A stretch of DNA of 64,000 nt, from assembly GCA_951802425.1 (NCBI GenBank), contig OX637801.1:2542001-2606000 (forward strand). Reading direction: 5' to 3'. The notes below the pieces were generated by a model. That model had not been told where the DNA came from, searched no databases, and saw only the letters and a list, made by a program, of their open reading frames with translations. Made by a program: the position numbers and the translations under genes. Positions within the stretch are counted from its first letter, which is position 1. Each line of letters starts with the position of its first letter. This document shows, piece after piece, positions 1 to 10,837 of the stretch. Source of the DNA: Clavaria fumosa. Taxonomy: Eukaryota; Basidiomycota; Agaricomycetes; Agaricales; Clavariaceae.

Positions 1-1544
1 CAAAAATCGAGGTCGCTGGTTGACAATGTCAGCATATAGTCAAATCTTACAAAGACTCTTTTACCTGCGACGCTGACGAGAATTGCGATTGGTGCGGCTT
101 TCGTTGCCCCTGCTATCTTCAAAAAATGAGCATATTGCAGAAACAAAAGGGGCTCCTTGCTGTACCTCTTCTGAGACATGGGCAGCGGAATCATCTGAAG
201 GGGAACCATCACAAATCAGATTGACACAGGAGTAACAAAACGCTTACAGCCAGTGAGTGTCTAAATGTAATGGCTTGGTTCAAATTGGCTCGGCACCACA
301 CTTTTGGAATGGACTCACCCACATCGGGGCCGTAAACGACAGGAAGAAGGCCCACACCTCTGCTCACAGATTCAAATCGACAAGTCAGCGAGTGTTTAGA
401 ACTGGCTCACTGTTAGACCATCCAGTACTGTTCTCAAAGTCAGTGAAGGCGACTTTGGTCGACACCCGGGTGCCATTGTTCCCAGAAACTACGAGAAGCG
501 AGGCGATAGAAGCTATGGCGGTGCCCACTGGGAAACGATAAGTAATCACTTCCATCATTGTGGACTGTAGACATACCCGTAACAATCACGTAGAAGATAT
601 TAAGGCGGGCCAGAATCTTGGTTGCAGCAGAGCAAACGAGACCATGAGCAAAGAGAATAGCCAGCAGAATGCCATAGGTGGGGCCCGGACCGAGTACAAC
701 ACCATTCCCAACCGCGATCGCGCTCGTGATCATCTGAGCACTGCGAGGATTCAGAATATAAATAGAACAATTCGGATCTTTTGCATTACCAGGTGAAATC
801 GATCGAGCACACGAGCGTGATTTGACCGGTGACGTTTGCCCATCCTGTGATCCAACTCGCCAGCGGAGCATACCCAGGCGGAGCAAGTTTTGCGGAGAAG
901 TAATACAAGCCAGCGCTCGTCCTTGCAAGAACAGTGTGAGAGGAATTCGCGACCAGGTAAAAGCACGACGACACAAACTCACGGCATAGAGGAAGCCAGT
1001 TCCGCCATAGATGCAGCCACGGTCATCACGAATAAACATGGAATCAACCAACCGAAGACCATGCCGACATGTCCGCCTGGTCGAGGTAAGTTCGATACTT
1101 GAAGAAGTGCTAAGATGAACTGTACCTGAAAGAAGAGGGAAAATGAAGACAGATGACACGGACGCAATGACGCCCTGGATTTCTTTGCATGAATATTGCC
1201 GCCGGCAAGGAATCGAGAAAACAGACCATGATACTGAAAGCAAAGCATACTGTTTCCAATAACTACAAGCCTCGTCAATTCCTACAAATCAAGTCGCAAA
1301 ACTGAAAAACATACCGAAAATTCTCGCTGGAACTCGCTCTACGAATTAAAATAAAGCAAGGATGAGACGTCAGCTCATTCCGAAGTCAGATGGACGAATC
1401 ATTCACCTTGTAGCCTAGTTCTGCGAGGCGCACGTCATCAGCGTGTCGTAAAAGATCGACGGCACGCTGGGGTTCAACTTCGACCTTGCCTAGAGGCGTG
1501 GACCGCTGGGGTTCAACTCCGACCTTGTCTAGAGGCGTGGACAT
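1..1544 (-). CDS. APC-superfamily amino-acid/GABA-type permease (partial, runs off left edge)
   Basis: Integral plasma-membrane (or vacuolar) transporter of the fungal amino-acid/GABA/choline permease group. The start is the ATG at 1542-1544. Exon 1 (1407-1544) encodes 46 aa, including a 13-residue tandem duplication (STPLxKVxVEPQR twice) and the family motif DDVRLAELGYK. A 24-nt exon follows (1315-1338, SEFQREFS), then exons at 1227-1262 (FAFSIM), 1126-1174, 983-1076 (GGHVGMVFGW, MAELASSMP), 790-921 (GLYYFSAKLAPPGYAP), 577-740 and further short exons down to APIAILVSVAG near position 60. Every junction I tested is GT-AG and keeps frame, so the gene looks intact although no single frame is long. 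Roughly two thirds of a typical ~530-residue permease is present. Substrate cannot be assigned from sequence. Confidence 0.85.
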
Positions 1545-3445
1545 CGCGGGGCCAAGGTCTTACACAGAGGATGAGAAGGCAGAAGAGTAACCAGGTAAGC
1601 CCGGGCGCCGCTTAATATGCTAGATTCCCAAGAGGTGAGATCCCAGCGAGGCTCGGGGGCAACGCGAACCCATTCACTAAAACAACGCAATTCACGTAGA
1701 CCATGCAGTAATGATAAGCAGGCTTGTGAGCAACCTTATCTCTCGCATCGAGAACCGTGATTCACACGATGCGCTCAGATCGAACGCTAGACACTCGGTG
1801 CGAGAGGGCCGACCCTACGGAAGGAGACTGCCATATTACGTACCAACCCCAGAGGTGGGAGAACGTCGGTTATATGTGGTGAAAGCAGAGCTTCCAGCCT
1901 GTTCAAGAAAGAGCTCAGATGGGGCGACGAATAAAAAAGGGTTGGCCCGCATGGTCCACGCCACGTCAATGCCGTTATTCTGTGTCAATGGGGTAACGAT
2001 ATGAATGTCAGGGTGTAGAAGCCTCACCACATGACTCCATGTGCATTACTATCACTGTATCAGTGATCTGCACCCCCGTAATAGTCGTTCCTGATTGGTA
2101 TTCGCTCCTGCATTTGCAGATCAGTGTTTTGTGATCACATTGAGTTCTGCAGTATCAATGGTTGAAGCTACATACACCACTCGGTTAGTAGTCGGCCCGG
2201 CCGACCTCACGTTTGTCAAGGCTTCAGAAGCCTCAGAGCCAGTGCTCAAAGCCCGACCTTAGGTTCAAATTGCATAAATTGAAGAGCTGTAGATGATGCA
2301 GTGGCGTGTGCGGTTGGAGTCTGTTCAGATTGAGAAATGGAAGTCTGTTGAAGTTACAGCTGGTGCAAAAGCTCTCTCAAAGCTCTCTCAAAATTTACTC
2401 TCACGTTATGTAACGCGAAGGTCCGTCACGCGTCGCGCCTCTGTCTCCGACAGCAACTCTAAACATCCTCCTCGAGGCAGATACTTTTGACCTTTTGACT
2501 GAACGAGGCTTTGCTGACTCTATTCCGAAATCGTTATTGCCAAGCAATTGGAGTAAGGTCCCGGTCGAAGGTCTGATCTACAGCGACGCAATTAATATAG
2601 TAAATATGTTGCCACTTGTGCAAGCCAGCTCCGGGGTTCCCTCTGTTCTTTTCCTGTCTGGGACCTTTCCTGTTTCTTATGTGACTTGGAGCCTGAGATA
2701 ACCCTCCGAAAACGCTTCGATGCTTTGCTGGCTCACGGTCTGATTCGATTCGCCATACTTGATCAAATAAAGCCTAATCTTTTCTGCTTCTAGTGGAGAC
2801 GATATACACCTAGGCGATAGCTAACGCCTCGTTGAAGAAGGCTCGCGAAATACGGCAGCAACCCAATAAGGTAATCATGTAGGGTGATCCGGAGGGACTC
2901 CAACTTCAAGTTCATCGAGAGAGGAAAATGCGGAGTAAGATGTTTGCCATCTAACAGCGACTCTGGGTCGTAGAATCCAAATATCTAGAGCGTTTTTTTC
3001 TCTGCTTTGAGACGGTGCAATTTGGCCAAAGCTAACTCTACGACATCTCATACACTGCCGACCTTATGAACTGCCATTGGCATGTTTTTAATGCGCTGCA
3101 AACACGATACTCATTTCCTTGCTTTTTGTGCATGTGCGACCGAAAAACATTGATTCTTTAATCACTGTTTGTCCATAGAAATAAACCAATAAAAGGTAAT
3201 AAGAGGAGGGAAATAAACAGCCAATCCGTTTGCCAACAGGTAAGATTAGGGTATGTTCTTGATCCCATGAACCCATTTAATGAAATGCTGTATGTCATGA
3301 AGTTGCAACTGCATGATGGAAGAAGTGTAGAACGTAATAGTGATATAAAGATGTTGATCGAGTAGGATTCAGGATGGAGACGTGGGGCGCAGCGTGAGAT
3401 GATGAACGTGACACGATACTGATATAGGGAAGACGTCTGCGGGGC
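1545..3445. other. Intergenic stretch, no recognisable gene
   Basis: This 1.9 kb separates the permease start from the end of the GPI-protein gene. Short open stretches exist on the plus strand (1711-2004 and about 2455-2701; the second reads coherently through LLPSNWSKVPVEGLIYSD), but I recognise no family and see no convincing splice structure. An 11-bp direct duplication (AAAGCTCTCTC) sits near 2370. It may contain a decayed gene fragment. Confidence 0.4.
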
Positions 3446-4339
3446 TCACAGAAGCGCGGCGAATGCCACTGCCACGCAGCCGCACGCAAGGAGCGCCCGC
3501 GTCACCATCGTCTTCGCTTCGGCGAGGACGAGGGCCGCGCTGGAGCTCGAGCCCGCAGTCGTGGTGGGTGTGGACGGGGCAGAAGAGGGCAGGGCGGAGG
3601 TGGATGCATCGGCAGGGTCGGTGGTCGACACAGCGAACGTCGCAACTGGGGAGCTCCTCGAGAGGGTGGACGTGGACGTGCTGCTAGTTGAGGACGAGCG
3701 AGTGGATGACTTGCCGTTGCCAGTGGGACCGCCGTTGGGCGGGGGAGGCTTCGCGTCGGCAGCGTTGATGAGCATGCCAATACCCCATGGAATCTGCTCG
3801 TTGGTCTCGGGTTGTGTCCGTTCTGTGGGTGGTGTGACCTCGCCTGTGGAGTTGACGATGGCGAAACGGGTGGTCCAAGCTCTGGTATCGGTCGCTGGTG
3901 TGGAGAACTGGTAGAAGTAGATGGGCGAATTTGGGGTCACCTAGGGTGAAAACGGGGGCGTTTGTATCAATAGCGCACGCGAGAAGGGAGAAGATGCTCA
4001 CCGCAGGACACGTGTAGCTAAAGCTCGTCAAGGACTTGTCGGTCCCGTCAACGGAAGCAACCGCTGTTCACGAAGACAGTTGTTACACATATTCAAGTAG
4101 GCAAGATAGCAAGCAGGAAACGGACTGGTGAGATGTATCATATTGAAGTTGTCCCCAGTCATCAACTCTACATTCATGACTTTCCATTTTCCTGTTGTGT
4201 CTGGAACCCAGGTGAAAGTGCACGGATCGCCCTGTGTGAACTTGTCACCGGGTGCGGGTGTCGTCGGAACTGGGTCTGCGAAGACAACGGGCACCAGGGA
4301 AAACGCAAGGAGTGCGAAGACGCCAAAGACACGAAACAT
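3446..4339 (-). CDS. Secreted Ser/Thr-rich GPI-anchored protein, Kre9/Knh1-like N-terminal domain
   Basis: Three exons (4126-4339, 4002-4063, 3446-3940) with introns of 62 and 61 nt encode 256 aa. Residues 1-21 (MFRVFGVFALLAFSLVPVVFA) are a signal peptide. Residues of about 22-130 have the pattern of the Ser-Thr-rich GPI-anchored family with a Kre9/Knh1-type beta-sandwich domain: GDKFTQGDPCTFTWVPD, MIHLTTVAS, SFSYTCPA, YFYQFSTP, WTTRFAIV. A Pro/Gly linker and a Ser/Thr-rich tract (about 165-230) follow, then a hydrophobic C-terminus (ALLACGCVAVAFAALL) typical of a GPI attachment signal. It is expected at the cell surface or wall. Both splice phases join without a frame break. The upstream ATG near 4591 is ignored because the signal peptide starts at 4339. 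Precise function in this family is not established. Confidence 0.85.
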
Positions 4340-4708
4340 TACGATATAATGTTTGTTTTTATTCAAAATTTCTTCTGCGAGAAGGGTTAAAGGGAGTAAT
4401 AGTGCCAGACTATGAGTCGGAACTGTACCAATAGAAATACCCAAAGAGATTGGCGAAGGAGCGAACGACGGTGTGTTAAAAAGAGTGGAATGATTTTTTG
4501 TTTTGATATCAGCGTGGTCAAGAATGATGATGTTGCATTGTTCAAAATTTTCGGCGGTAACGATGACCCTTTGTTTGGCGACAACATACACATACAGTAC
4601 AGTGTAACAGGTACAAGACTCGGTGGAATGCTCAGGTTCCAGCGCTGCGACTAACGGTAAGTGGAATAGATCATCATTGTGACGGTCAGATCGTGTCAGC
4701 AGCTACAA

Positions 4709-5380
4709 TCATTCTTCAAATGCGTGGATCTTTTTTTTTTTTCTTCGTTGAGAACAGCAGAGGGGGGTGATGACACCGACGACGCTCACCTCCGTTGTCA
4801 ACGCCATCCATTCTGTTAAGGAGCGCAGATACACATCTCTTCTTTCATCAACGGGGATATCCGCATTCCAGACAACGAGAGACGAGAACCTGCTTGTCGG
4901 CTGTATTCGCATTACCTCAGGAACGGTAAGTGTACTCTCGACATCTTGATCTGACGTCGGGTCCTGTGCATGCGATCTTCTTTTCCGACGTGCATGGGTT
5001 TCTAAAGCCTTGTCCATTGAATCATTCGCTCCCTCTCCCTTCAACACAACGCCCTCGTAACCTTCCGGTAAATCAAATACCAAACCCTGGACCGTTCGAC
5101 CGCGAAACGCAGCCTTAACGTGCCGACAGCTAGTGGGCTCTCTAGCACCGTCTGAAATGAATACTATGTAGTCAGGACTCTCAACCATGTTTGAATCACA
5201 AGTTATACCTGTAGCATCCTCATTGTGATGGCCTGGGTTCTGAGCAACGACATCTTCGACGCGGAAGTATGTACTAATGGGCGCCGTACCAGAGTATTCG
5301 ATGTGAAATGGCATGAGATTTGGTAGACATGTAGGAAGAGACGGCGGAACAGGGCCCAATATCTGCGTTGTGGGGGACAT
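4709..5380 (-). CDS. RNH203: Ribonuclease H2 subunit C (Rnh203/RNASEH2C)
   Basis: Non-catalytic subunit of the heterotrimeric RNase H2, which removes ribonucleotides from DNA and RNA from RNA:DNA hybrids in the nucleus. Recognised from the conserved core AAFRGRTVQGLVFDLPEGYE followed by GVVL and the C-terminal VVWNADIPVDERRD...LRSLTEWMAL. The N-terminal strand FHIEYSGTAPISTYF is also typical. The ATG at 5378-5380 is chosen over one at 5446 because homologous sequence begins close to it and it leaves room for a promoter shared with STT3. A 57-nt GT-AG segment at 5152-5208 (GTATAA...TTTCAG) is very probably an intron although it is open and a multiple of three; its removal gives about 204 aa. 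The last ~15 residues are Lys-rich and poorly conserved, so the 3' end may use another splice. Confidence 0.82.
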   Translation of the reverse strand: MSPTTQILGPVPPSLPTCLPNLMPFHIEYSGTAPISTYFRVEDVVAQNPGHHNEDATGITCDSNMVESPDYIVFISDGAREPTSCRHVKAAFRGRTVQGLVFDLPEGYEGVVLKGEGANDSMDKALETHARRKRRSHAQDPTSDQDVESTLTVPEVMRIQPTSRFSSLVVWNADIPVDERRDVYLRSLTEWMALTTEVSVVGVITPLCCSQRRKKKKIHAFEE

Positions 5381-5506
5381 GGCTATGGAACCGACGCGCC
5401 TGCTTAAACGCGTCGAAGACTTTGTTAGTTTGCACAATTTTGACACGTGACTGCAGCGGCGTTACACGTCTTTCGCTTTCGCCAGCGAGCACGACGACTT
5501 GTACCA
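5381..5506. promoter_or_regulatory. Shared divergent promoter region RNH203/STT3
   Basis: The RNH203 (-) and STT3 (+) start codons face away from each other across only about 126 bp, so both promoters must lie here or overlap the coding regions. No canonical TATA box is visible. If upstream in-frame ATGs (5446 on minus, 5447 on plus) were used, the two coding regions would abut with no spacer, which favours the inner starts. Confidence 0.45.
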
Positions 5507-8461
5507 ATGTCGCAGTGGCAGAGACTTTCACCGGCAACGGTCCGCAATCTCCTCTCTTTTCTGCGAATCTGCTCGTTTGCGTTAATCTCGGGCGCTGCTA
5601 TCGCGTCTCGCCTGTTTGCTGTCATCAATTTCGAGAGTATCATCCATGAGTTGTGCGTTGCAAGTTATATTTCTTCGCTTGCATCATCCTGACTATCTGT
5701 TCTTTAGCGACCCTTGGTTCAACTAGTGAGTGTCATTGCGTAACAGTTGTCGCAGGCTGACGGCGCGGTGCTAGCCGCGCGACGAAAATCATTGCGTCCC
5801 AGGGTTTCTATGTCGGTTTGCACATTTTTTTTTTGGTGACTCTTCCTCATTCCGTACACAGGAATTTTGGAATTGGTTCGACCCAACAGCTTGGTATCCT
5901 TTGGGCCGTGTCGTCGGAGGGACCATATACCCAGGCCTGATGGTCACCAGCGGGATAATCTATCACTTCTTGCGTGCGATCAACCTACCAGTTGACATCC
6001 GAAATATATGTGTGCTACTAGCTCCCGGATTCAGTGCCCTCACAGCCTGGGCGACATACATGTACGCGACGCAACCCAATTCATGACAGATGTACCTGAC
6101 AATCTCCTCAGGCTCACCTGTGAGATGAAAGACGAACGCGCGGGGCTCTTCGCGGCAGCTTTCATTGGCATTGCCCCTGGATATATTTCCCGTTCGGTCG
6201 CTGGCTCATACGACAACGAGGCGATCGCCATATTCCTGCTGATGTTCACATTTTTTGTCTGGATCAAGGCGCTGAAGCAAGGAAGTGCTTTCTTCGGCAT
6301 GATCACGGCCCTTTTCTACTTCTACATGGTCGCTGCGTGGGGTGAGAGCTGAGTTGTCAATGCTTTTTGCCATTCTGACTCCGCACCTACCAGGTGGCTA
6401 CGCTTTCATCACTAACATGATACCGTTGCACGCCTTTGTCCTCATCCTCATGGGTCGGTTCACGAGTCGCCTTTATGTTGCCTACTCCACGTGGTATGCC
6501 ATTGGAACATTAGCCAGTATGCAAGTACCCTTCGTTGGGTTCCACCCCGTACAGACTAGCGAGCATATGGCAGCGCTCGGTTCGTTTCGCCCATGCCTCA
6601 CATCTTTTGCCACAACTTCATTGAGTGTCTTTAGGTATCTTTGGACTTGTCCAGCTCGTTGCTTTCGCTTCACTCGTACGATCTCACCTGCATTCTAAGG
6701 AGTTCCAAGCTCTGCTCTACTCCTCTGTCGTCCTCCTCGCCCTGTTGGGTGGACTGGCTATCATGGCCTTGACATACGCCGGACGGATCGCGCCCTGGAC
6801 AGGTCGCTTCTATTCATTGTGGGATACTGGCTATGCCAAGAAGTAGATAAACCATTTAACCCTCCCGCACTGGCCCTGATGCCGTCCTTTTCCTAGGTAC
6901 ATCCCCATCATCGCCTCTGTGTCTGAGCATCAGCCCACTGCCTGGCCGTCGTTGATCATGGATCTCCACATGCTCATCACCGTTTTCCCAGTCGGCATTG
7001 TCCTCTGCTACAAGGAGTTGCGTGACGAGCACGTCTTCGTCATCATCTACGCTGTCGTCGCCAGTTATTTCGCGGGCGTCATGGTCCGTCTGATCCTGGC
7101 GCTTACGCCTGTGGTTTGCGTGGCGGCAGCGATTGCGATCTCGTCGCTCTTGGATGTATACATCGATGCCAAGACCCCCGAACTCCCGGATAAGACGCCC
7201 CAGAGTTCAGACGAACCCCCTGCCGCCAGTGGGGCACCGGCTTCACCTAGTGACCCCACTGCTCGCGTCACTAGCCCTACGCAAAAGAAAGCGAAGAAAT
7301 CTGCCGCTGTGAAGTCGAGCGCCACTGGCACCGTCGCGGCAGTCAGCTCTGCCGCGCAAAATCCCACCCCGCACGCTAAGACACCGTCCAGGTGGTTTGG
7401 CATACTGCTGGGCGAAAGCCGCGCCGCGCTTATTCTTTACTTGCTCGTCATGCTTTTCACCTTTGTCTATCACTGCACTTGGGTCACCGCCAATGCGTAC
7501 TCTTCGCCCTCTGTGGTCCTCGCGTCTCACCACGCGGACGGGAGCTTGAACCTCATTGACGACTTTAGAGAGGCGTATTATTGGCTGAGGCAGAACACCC
7601 CAGAGAACGCCGTGGTCATGAGCTGGTGGGACTATGGATACCAAATCGCAGGGATGGCGGATAGGGCAACGCTGGTAGATAACAACACCTGGAATAACAG
7701 TGCGTTTTTCTTCTGGATGGCGCGCCTTGTGCTTTGGACCTTCTTATGATCTGCGACTTCAGCTCACATTGCAACGGTCGGCAAGGCCATGGCGAGCACG
7801 GAAGAGGTCGCCTATCCGATCCTGCGCAAGCACGACGTTGACTACATCCTCGTCATCTTCGGTGGGCTGCTCGGCTACGGGGGCGACGACATCAACAAGT
7901 TCCTGTGGATGGTTCGGATCGCGCAGGGCGTGTGGCCCGATGAAATCCAGGAGTCCAACTACTTTACACCGCAGGGCGAGTACCGCGTCGACGAACGCGC
8001 GTCGCCGACCATGAAGAACTGCTTGATGTACAAGATGTCGTACTACCGGTTCGTATACCCTTGTGCCGTGCAGCGGGGCACCGCCCTGACATATTCTTTG
8101 GCAGATACCCCGAGGTGTTCCAAGGTCATCAGGTCGTTGACCGCGTACGAGGTCAGAGTTTGCCTGACGTAGGACCTACGCTGGATTATATAGGTATGCT
8201 AGCTCCTTTGCCACGAGAACTTATAATATTCACTCGCGCTATCCTACCATAGACGAAGCATTCACTTCGGAGAATTGGATCGTGAGTTTTAACGTAGAAG
8301 CGTCTTCTAGCTTGAGAGCTCATGTTCGTCCACAGGTGCGAATATATCAAGTGAAGAAGGATGATCCACTAGGGCGGAATCACAAGAGAGCGAATTCTTT
8401 CGCCCAGGGCAAAAGGCGCGGGCGGGGCAAACCGCCCGTGCGTCGGAGAGCTATCGCGTAG
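5507..8461 (+). CDS. STT3: Oligosaccharyltransferase catalytic subunit STT3
   Basis: Multispanning ER membrane enzyme that transfers the lipid-linked glycan to Asn in N-X-S/T sequons. Twelve exons: 5507-5652, 5709-5726 (18 nt), 5775-5811, 5862-6061, 6112-6341, 6394-6579, 6635-6842, 6897-7699, 7763-8048, 8105-8193, 8253-8281, 8336-8461. All junctions are GT-AG and phase-consistent. Hallmarks are the N-terminal [20 protein letters not shown] motif spread over three exons, [32 protein letters not shown] and the catalytic-region signature SWWDYGYQI near 7625, followed by [16 protein letters not shown] and [12 protein letters not shown]. Lys/Ser/Pro-rich residues before the last membrane segment (around 7190-7400) are a variable loop. 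The C-terminus is basic and cytosolic-type. The ATG at 5507 is preferred; 5447 is an in-frame alternative. Confidence 0.95.
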
Positions 8462-8620
8462 ACTGTTGCATGACGTTTTGTACGGAAGGAGGCTGATCGT
8501 TCGGTTATCGTTCGCTCAATCCATTACATTCTCTCGATTGTGCTACATCGTGGCGGGTTCTTAAATACGCATACGCAATACCAAAATAAGTCAACGGAAG
8601 GATGGATCGCTGGTCACTAT

Positions 8621-9933
8621 TTAAAATTCATCCCTTGGTGCGCCCGTGCCCTCCGATGGTCCTGCGTGAACACTTGTTTGTGTCACATCATCTTGGCTAG
8701 AGATCACAGGTTCTGTAACCGCAGCAGTGCTCCGCGTTGTGTCCGCAGAAGTCTGTTGAGAAGCCTCTTTGGCTGTCGACTGGGAGGCGGTGGCTGATTC
8801 TGTTACATGACGTGGCAGGTTCGCAGTCCCCTCTAACACAGAGTCGAAGAACTCGGAAAGCGGTTCAAACTTGGTTGCACCTTGAGAACAGTGCAAGCGT
8901 AAATTCAGGACGGCACCGAGACATAGTCGAAAGCTGCATTCAGACAACTCACCTGGATATCGATGCGCTATCTCCGACCCCGCCTCAAATACAATCACCT
9001 TTGTGTCCTTCCCAGCATCCTCATTGAGATGCACAAGCGAACGCGCGGCATTGCCATCTTTGTCACGGTGACTGGCGAAGGCAATGCGATCGATGTACAT
9101 GTTGGAGAGGACGTGCCATAGGAGCGGGACTTTATTGCTTTGAGTAAGGAGAAGGGCGCGTGGCTTCTGTCCGTTCTGCAATATATGATAATAGGGTGAT
9201 GAGACATTACGTTATCAAGGAATAGAAAAACACAAACTGATGACACGAAGGTTCCGACGTCTGAGTGTTTTGAAAGGAGCTTGACTCGGCTTGGCGCTTT
9301 CTCGGTTATCCAGTTGACAAGTGCCTTGGCCGTGCGCGATCCAGAATTATACTCCAATGGGGGTAATTTCCTCCCACGAGGGAAGAGCTGCGTTACGAGG
9401 TTCATGAGCAAGTAGACGGACTGGAGAACACGCTGCAAGAGTAACCTTGACCGTCGGAAATCCTTGGATGCCCTGGCAACGTGAAACCGCAATGAGCAAG
9501 GCAGCTGAAAGACAGCAGCGAGGAGATGGTACGGACCTCCTGAGAGCAAAGTGGTTTATTTTGCTGAGCGTCGCAGTCGACAGCATAGAGTGGGATGAGA
9601 GGATGAAGGCTCGCCGCGGCGCGACTCCATTCGGGGGCCATCTTTTGACAATGCTGAAAGACAAGATGAGACAAGCCATAACGGTGATGCCTTTGGAGGG
9701 CGTACCCCACACCAGGGCGCGACAAATGCGACCGCGACCGTTCGCTACCGCATGCACGTCGAAGTGAGCAAACTACTTATGGCCGGTGAAGCAGATGAGG
9801 ACATTACATCTTGTTTCAGGTCTTTATTGAGTGTTTTCTGGTCTGCTAATATGACTTTAGTGTCCTTTGGAAAGAGAGCAGCAGACACAAGGACTGGCGC
9901 GAAGGCAATTAGGGCGAGGACGTTGGGTAACAT
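8621..9933 (-). CDS. ER protein disulfide isomerase, Mpd1-like thioredoxin-fold protein
   Basis: Seven exons (9808-9933, 9706-9744, 9537-9653, 9446-9472, 9238-9387, 8953-9175, 8621-8880) give 313 aa with consistent phases. Residues 1-19 form a signal peptide (MLPNVLALIAFAPVLVSAA). The thioredoxin domain contains VAFVAPWCG|HCQKMAPEW, i.e. a CGHC active site divided by an intron, then GIQGFPTVK with the usual cis-Pro and LFPRGRKLPPLEY. A second thioredoxin-like region (RALLLTQSNKVPLLW, RIAFASHRDKDG) follows, then LSEFFDSVLEGTANLP and a Ser/Thr/Gln-rich tail. The protein ends in RDEF, which resembles an HDEL/KDEL-type ER retrieval signal. It should catalyse disulfide formation and isomerisation in the ER lumen. 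It is transcribed toward STT3, with about 160 bp between the two stop codons. Confidence 0.92.
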
Positions 9934-10389
9934 GGCGATGAAAGCTGGTCTACGCGCGCCACGTCAGTATGATTACCTTTTCAGGAACTGCTAAAGATCA
10001 CGTGATACAAAGTAGATTGCATTATTCAGGTTTAAACCTGTTTACTATAGTCTAATCTGTGGCCCGAGCACCTCAGAGTCGTACATCCTCTGGCATCCGT
10101 GCCTCCTACCTCCTCTGGCATCTGTGCCCCCTATGCTCCGTGCGTCTCTTTACTCTCACATACCACACCCTGTGCGTCTCACGCCCCGTGTGTCCAGATG
10201 CCCCGCATCCACTTCTCTATGCCCCGTGCATCTTAGAGGCTCATAACCTCTCTCGTCTCTCACTCCGTGCGTCTCAGAGGCTCATACCGCCTCCCTCTCT
10301 CTCTATCTAATCTTACACTTTGCTTACCTTTCTTTCTCTCTGCTTATCAGTGTTTATCATTGGAGCCTTGCTTCCATGCTGCCCGGCTC
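9934..10389. other. PDI upstream region and CT-rich low-complexity tract
   Basis: The first ~100 bp would hold the PDI promoter. From about 10080 the plus strand is strongly pyrimidine-rich with recurring short words (CCGTGCGTCTC, AGAGGCTCATA, CTCTGGCATC). No gene is visible. The copia element begins at its end. Confidence 0.5.
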
Positions 10390-10394
10390 TCTTT

Positions 10395-10696
10395 TATTGG
10401 CGCTATAGGCTAATCAGCGTCTACCAGTGTCTAGCGATCAGTAGGTGCAGAGCCTCTTTCGCATGTCAGTCTCTGCCTAGATGTCATATCTTTGTTCCTG
10501 TTTGTTTCCCTACGTATAAAGCTCTCGTAGTTGAACTTCCTCCCTCAGCTCTTGCCCACAACGTGAGACTGAGGTGAGTTCTAGCTTGTCGGCTACGCAT
10601 ACAGACTCTCATACTTTATCACTTGTTAGTTTGGACTAGGTACGAATATACAGCTCTTGCCCACAACGCGAGACTGAGTTTGGACTAGATCCAACA
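10395..10696 (+). repeat. Outer copia 5' LTR
   Basis: 302 bp, repeated at 19990-20291. It starts TATTGG and ends CCAACA, so the left terminus is TA rather than TG if the flanking TCTTT duplication defines the edge. It contains TATAAAG near 10516 and an internal duplication of about 27 bp (CAGCTCTTGCCCACAACG...GAGACTGAG) at about 10547 and 10651. Confidence 0.93.
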
Positions 10697-10711
10697 GATT
10701 ATGAGACCAGG
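10697..10711 (+). other. Outer copia primer-binding site, complementary to tRNA-Met anticodon arm
   Basis: GATTATGAGACCAGG directly follows the 5' LTR. Its complement reads CCTGGTCTCATAATC, which fits the anticodon stem-loop (CAT anticodon) of an elongator tRNA-Met rather than a tRNA 3' end. Internal half-tRNA priming is known for copia-type elements. The tRNA match is from general knowledge and was not aligned to this genome's tRNAs. Confidence 0.6.
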
Positions 10712-10837
10712 CCGCTTATAGAATTATTGCGGATCTAAATCTAATCTCGGTCGCATCCACAAGAACTCACAAACAAGCTACTTGCGTTCTCCCTGAGCCG
10801 CTTGACACCTACAGAGCGTTCTCCTTGAGCCGCCAGA

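Noticed and set aside
1..1544. Permease as a frameshifted pseudogene
   Set aside because: Reading frames appear to jump, but GT-AG introns at each jump restore the frame and the family motifs line up through at least seven exons.
8040..8110. Frameshift in STT3 after KMSYYR
   Set aside because: Using the donor at 8049 (GTTCGT) and the acceptor ending at 8104 joins SYYR to YPEVF in frame, so no indel is needed.
10697..10711. tRNA-Met gene fragment
   Set aside because: The match covers only the anticodon arm, lies exactly where a PBS is expected and recurs in the second copia element, so it is a primer site.
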